A stretch of 64,000 nucleotides of DNA from Rhodosalinus halophilus (lineage in GTDB: Bacteria > Pseudomonadota > Alphaproteobacteria > Rhodobacterales > Rhodobacteraceae), in the NCBI RefSeq assembly GCF_003298775.1, contig NZ_QNTQ01000004.1, positions 124,001 to 188,000 on the forward strand. Reading direction: 5' to 3'. This document shows positions 1-7,491 of the stretch, one piece after another. The number at the start of each line of letters is the position of its first letter. Position 1 is the stretch's first letter. The notes beneath the pieces were generated by a model. That model was not told the origin of the DNA. It searched no databases and saw nothing but the letters and a program-made list of their open reading frames with translations. The position numbers and the translations under genes were made by a program.

Positions 1-1112
1 CACAACTCGTCTGCCGCCTCGGCCTCTCCCGGCTTCAGGCGCGGGGCGAGCAGCAGGCGCACCTGATCGGGCGTCACGCGCGTGAGCGCGACCTGCGGGG
101 TGATGACCCCTTCGCGCACCATCTCGGTCGCGATCCGCACGGCGGCGGCCGGCGCGCGCTTGGCCGCCCGGCTCTGCAGCAGGAAAAGCGCGCCCTTCTG
201 CACGGTGAACTCGATGTCCTGCACGTCGCCGTTGGCCTCTTCCAGCGTCTCGGAGGCCGCCATCAGCGCGTCGAAGGCGGCGGGCACCGTCTCGCGCATG
301 GTCTCGACCGGCTGCGGCGTGAACTTGCCGGAGACCACGTCCTCGCCCTGCGCGCAGGCGAGGTATTCGCCGTAGGGTTTCCGCGCGCCCGTGATCGGGT
401 TGCGGGAGAAGAGCACGCCCGTGCCGCTCTGCGCGTCCATGTTGCCGAAGACCATGGCCTGCACGGCGACGGCGGTGCCGAGGTCGTCGGGGATGCCGTG
501 ATGCTTGCGGTAACGCTTGGCGCGCCGACCGTTCCACGAGTTGAACACCGCGTCGATCGAGGCGAAGAGCCGGTCGCGCGGCGTTTCGGGGATCGCCTGC
601 CCGGACTTTTCCTTCAGCGTCGCGGCCCAGCTTTCGGCGTCACCCTCGGGCGGAAACTCGGCGCCCACGCATTTCAGCACGATGTCGGCGTAAAGGTCGT
701 AGAAGCGGCGGTGCACGTCGTGGGCGAAACCGGCATCGCCCATCTCCTCGGCCAGCGCCTCTTCGGTCTCGGCGCAGATGCCCATGTTGAGGATCGTGTC
801 CATCATGCCGGGCATCGAGATCGGCGCGCCCGAGCGCACCGAGACAAGCAGCGGCTGGGGGCCATGTCCGAAACGGCGGCCCGTCGCCTCCTCCAGCCAG
901 GCCATGCCGGCATCGATCTCTTCGGCCAGCCCGTCGGGCCAGTCGCCTTTCGCCAGGAACTCTACACAGGCGCGGGTCGTGACCACGAAGGCCGGCGGCA
1001 CCGGCAGGCCCAGCGCCCGCATTCGCGCGATGGACCAGGCCTTGCCGCCGATCAGCGACTTGTCCGGCAGAGCGCTGCCGTCGAGCCGCAGGGTCCAGCG
1101 GAGGTCGGGCAT
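1..1112 (-). CDS. PPDK-like ATP-grasp (PEP/pyruvate-binding) protein, partial
   Basis: The visible N-terminal 370 residues match the nucleotide-binding half of pyruvate phosphate dikinase. A GGKAWSIARM segment sits near the start. SVRSGAPISMPGMMDT starts at residue 91 and corresponds to the PPDK hallmark. FGNMDAQSGTGVLFSRNP and DVQDIEFTVQKGALFLLQSR follow in the usual order. In the family this half binds ATP and phosphorylates a histidine on a separate swivelling domain. The 3' end lies beyond the left window edge, so I cannot tell whether this protein carries its own His domain. It is the last visible gene of a leftward operon, and its ATG overlaps the upstream stop by one base. A free-standing His domain is encoded in the same operon (4854-5606), which argues for a split dikinase rather than housekeeping PPDK. 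Confidence 0.85.
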   Translation of the reverse strand, partial: MPDLRWTLRLDGSALPDKSLIGGKAWSIARMRALGLPVPPAFVVTTRACVEFLAKGDWPDGLAEEIDAGMAWLEEATGRRFGHGPQPLLVSVRSGAPISMPGMMDTILNMGICAETEEALAEEMGDAGFAHDVHRRFYDLYADIVLKCVGAEFPPEGDAESWAATLKEKSGQAIPETPRDRLFASIDAVFNSWNGRRAKRYRKHHGIPDDLGTAVAVQAMVFGNMDAQSGTGVLFSRNPITGARKPYGEYLACAQGEDVVSGKFTPQPVETMRETVPAAFDALMAASETLEEANGDVQDIEFTVQKGALFLLQSRAAKRAPAAAVRIATEMVREGVITPQVALTRVTPDQVRLLLAPRLKPGEAEAADEL

Positions 1113-1714
1113 CACTCCACCCGTTCCCGCCCGAGGATCCGCAGGAGATCCTCGTGCAGCTCGAACCAGACGGTGTGATAGCTCATGATCCTGGCGTCGC
1201 TGACCCATTCGATCGCGCCGTCCTCGGCCCGCTCCAGCGCCTCGAGCAGCATGTCCTTGTAGACCTTCAGGCGCGGCACATGCGCGGTCAGCCGGTCAAG
1301 CACCGGCTCTGCCTTCTCGTGAAGGTCGCCGAGCCTGTCGATGATCGCGGCGTCGTACTCCTTGTCCGAATGGTCGTTGGGCAGGCGCTCGCCCCCCACC
1401 TCCATCGTCTGCCAGTCGGTGATGAGCTGCTTGACCTGATCGTTGACCGTCTCGAAATCGTCGTAGGCCGCGTTCATCTCGGCATTGGCGCGCTGCTCGG
1501 CGAAGTCGCGGGAATAGCCCGACTGGAGCGAGATCGCGGCGGTCGGCGCGAGCATGTATTTCTCGCCCGCCTTGTTCACACGGCCGGCCTGGGCTGCGGC
1601 CTCGAGGTGCTTCGTGACAGTCTCTTCCGGCAGGCCGGTGATCTGCGCGATGCCGGCCGCGTCGCCGTGCTTCTTGATGGCCAGGCCATGCAGGGCGAGG
1701 GTCTGCTCGTTCAT
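1112..1714 (-). CDS. Winged-helix-like small protein in split dikinase operon
   Basis: I do not recognise this 200-residue family. Residues 1-60 read like a winged helix: a helix-turn-helix stretch (AGIAQITGLPEETVTKHLEAA) followed by a short wing-like GRVNKAGEKYML. Residues 70-200 look all-helical and acidic, with Trp100 and a Tyr/Trp/His-rich end (YHTVWFELHEDLL). There is no signal peptide or membrane segment. Its ATG overlaps the stop of the upstream CoA ligase by 4 bases, and its stop overlaps the next gene by one, so it is tightly co-translated with the ATP-grasp protein. It could be a structural or regulatory subunit of the phosphotransferase, as phenylphosphate synthase has a third small subunit, or a DNA-binding protein. 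Neither is shown by the sequence. Confidence 0.75.
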   Translation of the reverse strand: MNEQTLALHGLAIKKHGDAAGIAQITGLPEETVTKHLEAAAQAGRVNKAGEKYMLAPTAAISLQSGYSRDFAEQRANAEMNAAYDDFETVNDQVKQLITDWQTMEVGGERLPNDHSDKEYDAAIIDRLGDLHEKAEPVLDRLTAHVPRLKVYKDMLLEALERAEDGAIEWVSDARIMSYHTVWFELHEDLLRILGRERVE

Positions 1715-3186
1715 GTGCTGCTCTCCTTCTCTTGGGCGGCGCGCACCCGGTCGCGCACCTCGCGGCGCAGGATCTTGCCCGCGGCGCTCTTGGGCAGTTC
1801 GGGCCAGACCTCGACGGACTTGGGCGCCTTGTGGCCGGCGATGCGGCCGCGCACCTCCTCGCGGATGCGTTCCGGGTCGAGATCCGCGCGCCCGGCGACC
1901 ACCGCGTGCACCCGGTCACCCCAGGTCTCGTCGGGGATGCCGACTACGGCCGCCTCGACCACCCCCTCGCAGGCGAGCACCGCGTCCTCCACCTCGCGCG
2001 GGTAGACGTTGTAGCCGCCCGAGATCAGCATGTCGTTCTTGCGGTCGAGGATGTAGAAGAAGCCGTCCTCGTCCATTCGGCCCACGTCGCCGGTGTGCAG
2101 CCAGCCGCCCCGGAACGCCTTTTCCGTCGCTTCGGGCCGGTTCCAGTAGCGCGCCATGGTCATGGGACCGCGCACGCAGATCTCGCCCGTCTCGCCAGGC
2201 GGCAGTTCTCGGTCGTCGTCGTCCATCACGGCGACTTCGGCGATGGTGAAGGGGCGGCCGCAGCTGCCCACCCGGTCGTGATCCTCGGGCTTGAGGCAGG
2301 TGATGACCATCGGGCTTTCCGCCTGCCCGTAGGTCTGGGCGAAGACGCGACCGAAGCGCGCCTCGGCCCGTTCGTAGAGGCGGGGGGAAATGGGCGAGGC
2401 GCCATAGGCGATGCGGCGGAACTTCAGCTCGGCCGTATCGACGCCCGGCGCCTCCATCAGCATCGCCAGCATGGTGGGCACCAGGAAGGTGAGCGAGGCG
2501 CCCTCGGCCTCGGCCAGCGCGATGAACTCCTCGGCGTCGAACTTCGTCATCACCAGCGAGCGCGCGCCGCGCACGAGGCTGGGCAGGAAGAAGGCGCCCG
2601 AGGCATGCGCGATGGGTGCGGCGTGCAGGAAGGTGTCGCCTTCGCGGATGTCGGGCATCAGGTCGGTGAGGAAGGCCGAGAGCTCCGCCAGCTCCCCCCG
2701 CGTGGTCAGCGTGACCGCCTTGGGCTGGCCGGTGGTGCCGCCGGTGTAGCCCAACCGCAGGGGCGCATCGAGCGGCCGATCCACCCTGCACGGCGTGGGG
2801 TCGCCGCCCTCGATCATCCCGCAAAGCTCGTCCCAGCCGATCTGCATCTCGGGCGCCAGCCCCTCGAGCCCTGCGTGCAGCACGCAGACCGAGCCGCTGT
2901 CGCCCAGCTTGTAGTTGTGATCGGCCAGCGTCTCGCGCGTGTTCATGCCGACGCGGACCAGCCCCGCCTTGGCCAGCGCATAGTACGCCACGATGCACTC
3001 GATCGAGTTGGGCAGGAGCACGCCGACCCGGTCGCCGGGTTGCAGGCCCTTGGCCAGCAGCGCGTTGCCCAGCCGGTCGGTCGCCGCGTCGAAGTCGGCG
3101 TAGCTGAGCGTGCGGCCCTCCTGCGTGAGGCAGGGGGCGTCCTTGAAGTGCAGGGCCGCACGTCGGACGAGGGCGCCGATCTGCAT
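1711..3186 (-). CDS. Acyl/aryl-CoA ligase (AMP-forming)
   Basis: This 491-residue member of the adenylate-forming superfamily converts a carboxylic acid, ATP and CoA to an acyl-CoA. The P-loop-like motif YTGGTTGQPK is at residues 147-156, the YGQAESP motif is central, GWLHTGDVG precedes the hinge, GGYNVYPREVEDA follows it, and the catalytic C-terminal lysine is K471 in KSAAGKIL. The length is normal for a medium-chain or aromatic acid ligase, and the sequence does not reveal the substrate. Its stop overlaps the start of the 200-residue gene by 4 bases, placing it in the same transcript as the split dikinase. A second ligase of the same superfamily lies at 5706-7220. Confidence 0.92.
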   Translation of the reverse strand: MQIGALVRRAALHFKDAPCLTQEGRTLSYADFDAATDRLGNALLAKGLQPGDRVGVLLPNSIECIVAYYALAKAGLVRVGMNTRETLADHNYKLGDSGSVCVLHAGLEGLAPEMQIGWDELCGMIEGGDPTPCRVDRPLDAPLRLGYTGGTTGQPKAVTLTTRGELAELSAFLTDLMPDIREGDTFLHAAPIAHASGAFFLPSLVRGARSLVMTKFDAEEFIALAEAEGASLTFLVPTMLAMLMEAPGVDTAELKFRRIAYGASPISPRLYERAEARFGRVFAQTYGQAESPMVITCLKPEDHDRVGSCGRPFTIAEVAVMDDDDRELPPGETGEICVRGPMTMARYWNRPEATEKAFRGGWLHTGDVGRMDEDGFFYILDRKNDMLISGGYNVYPREVEDAVLACEGVVEAAVVGIPDETWGDRVHAVVAGRADLDPERIREEVRGRIAGHKAPKSVEVWPELPKSAAGKILRREVRDRVRAAQEKESST

Positions 3187-3262
3187 GGTCTCCGGTCCCG
3201 ATTCTGGCGTCGCGATGTCAGGGGCGGGCGGCCATCCCCGAAAGCCGCCCGCCGAAGGGCGT

Positions 3263-4822
3263 TCAGCCCTTGCGCAGCGCTTCCACGTCGTCGCGGCGCA
3301 GGCCGGCGCCCTTGCCCTTGAGCACGCGCGAGTTTTTCTGCTCGGTCTCGTAGAGCTCGCGCGCGAGGTCCGTGTCCGCGTGGTATTTCACCCAGGTGTC
3401 GCAGAGATGCTGGAACTTCGGCTGGCAGAGTTCCGGCACGAACTCCCGGCTGATCCGGTTGTATTCCTCGAGCGAGAGCTTGCCCCGCGTCGTCGTATAG
3501 ACGTCCTTCTTCGGGTTGAGGTGGCTCGCGCCGGGATAGACCGGCCCCGAGGACGCCGTGAACGGCTCGCCCGAGAGTACCGAATAGGGGATGTTCGAAT
3601 ACATCCGCGTCGGATTGTTGGAGTGCATGGCCATGGTGTAGTCCATGACCTGCTGGCTCGGGTGGCTGACGAGGCCCACCAGCTCGCCCAGTGCGTCGCG
3701 CGCGAACTCGTCGTTCAGAAGCGGGCGGAAACGCTCGGCGCGCTCATCGACCATCACCCAGTCCTCGGGGTCGTAGACCCCGGCGACATGGGCGAGATCC
3801 TTGCAGATCGCGAAATAGGTGATCGCGCCCGCGTCGATCATCTGGTCGCGCGACCAGCCCGCGATCCGGCGCCACAGCTTCTCTGTGGCCTCGCGGATCT
3901 GTCCGTCGAGCTTCTTGAGCGTCTCGATGAGCTCCTCGCGCGAGCCCATCCCGACCGGGATATGCCCCTCGGAGATGTTGTCGGAGGTGTAGAGACCCAC
4001 GCCCACCAGCTTGTCGGCGGTGAACTCGGGCTCGGCCTCGAAGCTGCCCCAGTCGTCCACGAGGTAGAAATGCGCGTCCTTGACCGCCATCGTGAGGGTC
4101 AGGTTGTTGTATTCCACCCCCTCGGCCACATCGTCGAGCCACGGCCAGTCGCACTCGCCGAGGTCCATGAAGTCGCGGACGATCATCTCGCGGTCCTCGC
4201 CGATCTTGTAGGGGCCATGGTTGTGCAGCGAGATGCGGCTCTCGCAGGACACCAGGAAGCCGTACTGCGAGACCGTGGCCATGAAGGACTGCGCCGCCTC
4301 GTGCAGCTCGTCGCCCTGTTCGCAGTCGTACATGTCGGCGTGAAACACCTGAAGCCGCCGCTCGGGCATCGCCTGGTTGCGGTGGCCGAACTCCTTGTTG
4401 GTCCGGTGGCCGTCGTTGCGGTGATAGGAGAGCTGGAAGCGCTTCCAGAAATCCATCACGTAGATCAGGTCCTCGATCGCGTCGGTGGGGCGCAGCAGCC
4501 CCATGTTGATCAGCCACTCGCGGCCCAGCAGGTAGAAGCCCGGCAGCGCCCAGCCCATCGCCGGGTTCTGGATCTTCATCCCCATGTTGCGGGCGCGGTC
4601 GCCGATCTCTTCGGCCGACATCCGCCCCTCGATCTTCCGCAGAAGCGAAGGGTAGCGGTAATAGGCCATCAGGTAGCTGAGCATCATGTAGGACGGCACC
4701 GGAAAGAGCTTCGACTCCTGCACCGTGCGGGTGACGCAGAGCCAGTAGGTCTCGTCCGTCGTGATCTGCATGAGATTGTTGGTCTCGAGCAGCTGGGCGT
4801 AGTTGATCGTGGTGTTCGGCAT
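3263..4822 (-). CDS. Unrecognised 519-aa protein, putative substrate subunit
   Basis: I cannot assign this protein to a characterised family. It looks soluble and rich in aromatic residues, Met and His, without signal peptide or clear membrane helices. Conserved-looking stretches include YHRNDGHRTNKEFGHRNQAM, SLHNHGPYKIGEDREM, YTSDNISEGHIPVGMG and HSNNPTRMYSNIPYSV. The last contains Asn, Ser and His residues that could line a binding pocket. It lies 31 bases downstream of the swivelling His-domain gene and 76 bases upstream of the CoA ligase, in one operon. In phenylphosphate synthase one large subunit joins an N-terminal region to a C-terminal phosphohistidine domain, and this protein plus the 250-residue one could be a split version of it. 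That comparison is inference; only the position and sequence features are observed. Confidence 0.8.
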   Translation of the reverse strand: MPNTTINYAQLLETNNLMQITTDETYWLCVTRTVQESKLFPVPSYMMLSYLMAYYRYPSLLRKIEGRMSAEEIGDRARNMGMKIQNPAMGWALPGFYLLGREWLINMGLLRPTDAIEDLIYVMDFWKRFQLSYHRNDGHRTNKEFGHRNQAMPERRLQVFHADMYDCEQGDELHEAAQSFMATVSQYGFLVSCESRISLHNHGPYKIGEDREMIVRDFMDLGECDWPWLDDVAEGVEYNNLTLTMAVKDAHFYLVDDWGSFEAEPEFTADKLVGVGLYTSDNISEGHIPVGMGSREELIETLKKLDGQIREATEKLWRRIAGWSRDQMIDAGAITYFAICKDLAHVAGVYDPEDWVMVDERAERFRPLLNDEFARDALGELVGLVSHPSQQVMDYTMAMHSNNPTRMYSNIPYSVLSGEPFTASSGPVYPGASHLNPKKDVYTTTRGKLSLEEYNRISREFVPELCQPKFQHLCDTWVKYHADTDLARELYETEQKNSRVLKGKGAGLRRDDVEALRKG

Positions 4823-4853
4823 GGTCTCCTCCCTGGCCGGACGGGCGTGCGGT

Positions 4854-5606
4854 TCAGTCCGCCTTCTTCAGGCGCCAGACCTTGGCCGTGCGCTCGACGT
4901 TCTTCTGGTAGTCCGCGGCGGTCTTGGGGTCGGCGGTGCATTCGATCATCACCGTGTCCCCCTGCCTGATGCCGCTGATCTTGGCGTTCATCACGCAGGG
5001 CACGCCGTATTCGCGGGTGAGGATCCCGAGGTGCGAGCGCGTGGAGCCGCCGGCGCAGATCACGCCCTTGAACTGCTCGAGGATCGGCGCGGTCAGCGTG
5101 CCGCCCGAGTCGTCGATGACCGCGATGGTGTCGGGCGGAACGCCCTCTTCGAGATACTTCAGCACCAGCGCGGGCGAGCGGATGTAGCGCGCCGTACCCT
5201 GGCAGTTTTCGGGATAGCGGGCCACGTTGTCGCCCTGCCCGCGCTGCTCGCGACCCTCGCCGTCCGCCTCGGCCACGACCGCCTCCTCGTGCTCGAAGGA
5301 GAAATTGGCGATGTCCTCTTCGCTCACGCCCTCGGCGGGCTTGTAGATCTCGGGCCGCTCCTTGGGCGAGATCGCCGCGGACCAGTCGAACTTGTGGCCC
5401 GCGTCCAGCAGCAGCTTCTCGACCTGCGCCATGTCCTCTGCGGTGATCAGGTCGTAGGACGTGTCGAAGACGAACTTCTCCCAGGGGTGCCCGGACTCGT
5501 CGAGCTTGCGGCGCACGATGTCCTTGATGGCGCTGTGGAAGGCATCGACCGTGGGCGATGCCGAGTTGGACCCGAACTTGTCGGAATCCACGTAGAGCTT
5601 GGCCAT
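4854..5606 (-). CDS. Free-standing phosphohistidine swivelling-domain protein
   Basis: This 250-residue protein ends in a PEP-utilising-enzyme mobile domain (about residues 135-225). The core is CAGGSTRSHLGILTREYGVP, with the candidate phospho-accepting His192. Residues 157-180 form the preceding strand and helix typical of the domain. In PPDK, PEP synthase and rifampin phosphotransferase this domain shuttles phosphate between the ATP site and the second substrate. Here it is a separate polypeptide with an extra N-terminal part (residues 1-130) that I do not recognise. The spacing GG-S-T-R-S-H is one residue longer than the usual GG-x-T-S-H. It is the first gene of the leftward operon, directly behind the palindromic operator at 5684-5709. 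The ATG at 5606 is preceded by a purine-rich GGAGGA. Confidence 0.88.
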   Translation of the reverse strand: MAKLYVDSDKFGSNSASPTVDAFHSAIKDIVRRKLDESGHPWEKFVFDTSYDLITAEDMAQVEKLLLDAGHKFDWSAAISPKERPEIYKPAEGVSEEDIANFSFEHEEAVVAEADGEGREQRGQGDNVARYPENCQGTARYIRSPALVLKYLEEGVPPDTIAVIDDSGGTLTAPILEQFKGVICAGGSTRSHLGILTREYGVPCVMNAKISGIRQGDTVMIECTADPKTAADYQKNVERTAKVWRLKKAD

Positions 5607-5683
5607 GTTCTCCTCCCTCTGCCGGCTCTCCCCAGCCGATCTGCGGCCAGATTGATGACTCGCCTGCGCTCTGTCAATCTTGA

Positions 5684-5709
5684 TCTACAAAGTTGTAGAA
5701 CAATTCTAC
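5684..5709. promoter_or_regulatory. Nested palindromic operator (GntR/FadR-type)
   Basis: Three overlapping inverted repeats are visible: TCTACAA-AG-TTGTAGA (5684-5699), TTGT-AGA-ACAA (5693-5703) and GTAGAA-CAA-TTCTAC (5695-5709). The middle one exactly fits the TNGTNNNACNA form known for FadR-subfamily GntR operators. It lies 78 bases ahead of the first gene of the split-dikinase operon and reaches into the last codons of the upstream CoA ligase. Regulation by the GntR proteins at 23085-24492 is inferred. Confidence 0.7.
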
Positions 5710-7220
5710 CGAACGCCTTGTGTGAACTGCGCACGCAGGTCGGTCTTGAGCACCTTGCCGGCGCTGTTCTTCGGCAGGTCTTGCACGACCTCGTAACGCT
5801 TCGGCCGCTTGAACCGTGCAAGACGCGAAAGGCAGAGCGCGTCGAGATCGGCCGCCGACGGCGCCGGGCCTTCAGGCACGACGACCGCGCAGACCGTCTC
5901 GCCCCACTCCGCGTCGGGCAGGCCGATCACCGCCGCCTCGGCCACCTGCGGGTGGCCGAGCAGCACCTCTTCCACCTCGCGGGCATAGACGTTCATGCCC
6001 CCCGAGACGATCATGTCCTTCTTGCGGTCGAGCAGATGCAGGAAGCCCTGCGCATCCATCCGCCCCATGTCGCCAGTGTGCAGCCAGCCGTGGCGCAGCG
6101 CCTCCGCCGTCGCTTCGGGCCGGTTGAGATACCCCGCCATCACCGTGTCGCCGCGCACCAGCACCTCGCCGCTTTCGCCCGGGGCGACGGCGCGACCCTC
6201 GGCGTCCGCCACGCGCACCTCGATCCCCGTGCGCGCCCATCCGACGCTGGTCAGCCGCTCCGCCGGGCCGCTCCTGTGCACGTCCCAGAGCGTTTCCTTG
6301 TCGATCGCCGTGATGGTGCAGGGGCTTTCCCCCTGCCCGTAGCCGTTCCAGAGCCGCGGCCCGAAGGCGTCGAGGAAGAGGCGGATGTCCTCGGCATAGA
6401 TCGGCCCCGCGCCCGTGAGGATCGTGCGCAGCCCATCGAGCGGCGCCTCCCGCACGGCACCGTCCGCCGCCATGCGGCGCAGCAACACCGAGGGCGCGAA
6501 GAAGGTCAGGCTTCGCTCCCGCCGAAGGAGGTCTGCCATCTCCTCGGCGTCGTAGCCGCCCGCCTCGGGCAGGATGTTGTTGGCCCCCTTGGCGACGAAG
6601 GAGAGCGCGAAGAGGCCCGAGGCGTGGGACGTCGCCGCCAGATGCAGCAGCGCGTCGCGCGGGGTGAGCGCATCCACGTCCGCGAGGTAGGCGATCGCCA
6701 TCGCGGTCAGGTTGCGGTGGCTGAGCATCGCGCCCTTGGGTTTGCCGGTGGTCCCGGAGGTGTAGAAGATCCAGGCGAGGTCGTCCGGCCCGGCGGCGTG
6801 CCGCGGCAGGGGATCGGCCTGCGCCAGCCGCGCGGCCTCTGCACCGCCCTGCACCAGAACCGGGCAGGGGAGCTCCGCCGCGACCCCCTCGGCCAGATCC
6901 TCCGAGACGAAGGCCAGCGCCGCGCCCGCGTCCTGCCCGATGAAACCTGTCTCGGCCGGATGCAGCCGGGCGTTCGCCGGCACCGCCGCGAAGCCGCCCC
7001 ACCAGCAGGCGAACAGCAGCGGCAGGTAGTCGGGATTGTTGTGCATCGCCAGCAGCACGCGGTCGCCGGGCCGGAGGCCCGTCGCCGCCATGCCGCCCGC
7101 CAGCCGCGCCGCCCGCTCGGCGAAGCCGGCATAGTCCAGCAGAACCGAGGCTCCCGCCGAAACCGCCGGGCGGTCGCCCCAGCGTCTTGCCGCATTGCTT
7201 AGCAGGAGGGCGAGGGTCAT
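5706..7220 (-). CDS. Acyl/aryl-CoA ligase (AMP-forming), second copy
   Basis: This is a 504-residue adenylate-forming ligase. YTSGTTGKPKG is at residues 153-163, YGQGESP is central, GWLHTGDMGRMDAQGF follows, GGMNVYAREVEEVL lies after the hinge, and the catalytic lysine is K489 in KNSAGKVLK. It diverges clearly from the ligase at 1711-3186 (for example SGTTG against GGTTG), so the two probably act on different acids or at different steps of one pathway. It follows the thiolase at 7492 on the same strand after a GC-rich 271-base gap in which I see no gene. The stop codon lies inside the palindromic operator of the next operon, so expression of this gene and the operator may interfere. Confidence 0.92.
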   Translation of the reverse strand: MTLALLLSNAARRWGDRPAVSAGASVLLDYAGFAERAARLAGGMAATGLRPGDRVLLAMHNNPDYLPLLFACWWGGFAAVPANARLHPAETGFIGQDAGAALAFVSEDLAEGVAAELPCPVLVQGGAEAARLAQADPLPRHAAGPDDLAWIFYTSGTTGKPKGAMLSHRNLTAMAIAYLADVDALTPRDALLHLAATSHASGLFALSFVAKGANNILPEAGGYDAEEMADLLRRERSLTFFAPSVLLRRMAADGAVREAPLDGLRTILTGAGPIYAEDIRLFLDAFGPRLWNGYGQGESPCTITAIDKETLWDVHRSGPAERLTSVGWARTGIEVRVADAEGRAVAPGESGEVLVRGDTVMAGYLNRPEATAEALRHGWLHTGDMGRMDAQGFLHLLDRKKDMIVSGGMNVYAREVEEVLLGHPQVAEAAVIGLPDAEWGETVCAVVVPEGPAPSAADLDALCLSRLARFKRPKRYEVVQDLPKNSAGKVLKTDLRAQFTQGVR

Positions 7221-7491
7221 GCCAGGCTCCGGGCGGCATCGCCCCTGCCTACGCCCCGCGCCGCGCGGGCCGCTCGTCCGCCCTCGCGGGCGTCCTCGCG
7301 AGGAGGGCCGGAAGGCCCGAGGAGCGGCCGCGAGGCGTCCCGCGCGACGCCGGCAGAGGCCGCGCGCGCCCCGCGCAGCGGCGCGGGCCGGCCTCCCGGC
7401 AGCAGGGCGTGAAGAACCGACGACAGCCTGCAGGGCGGTGGCGTCGGGGTGGTCGCGGCCACCTGCTCGGACGCCAAGACCCGGCCCGCCC

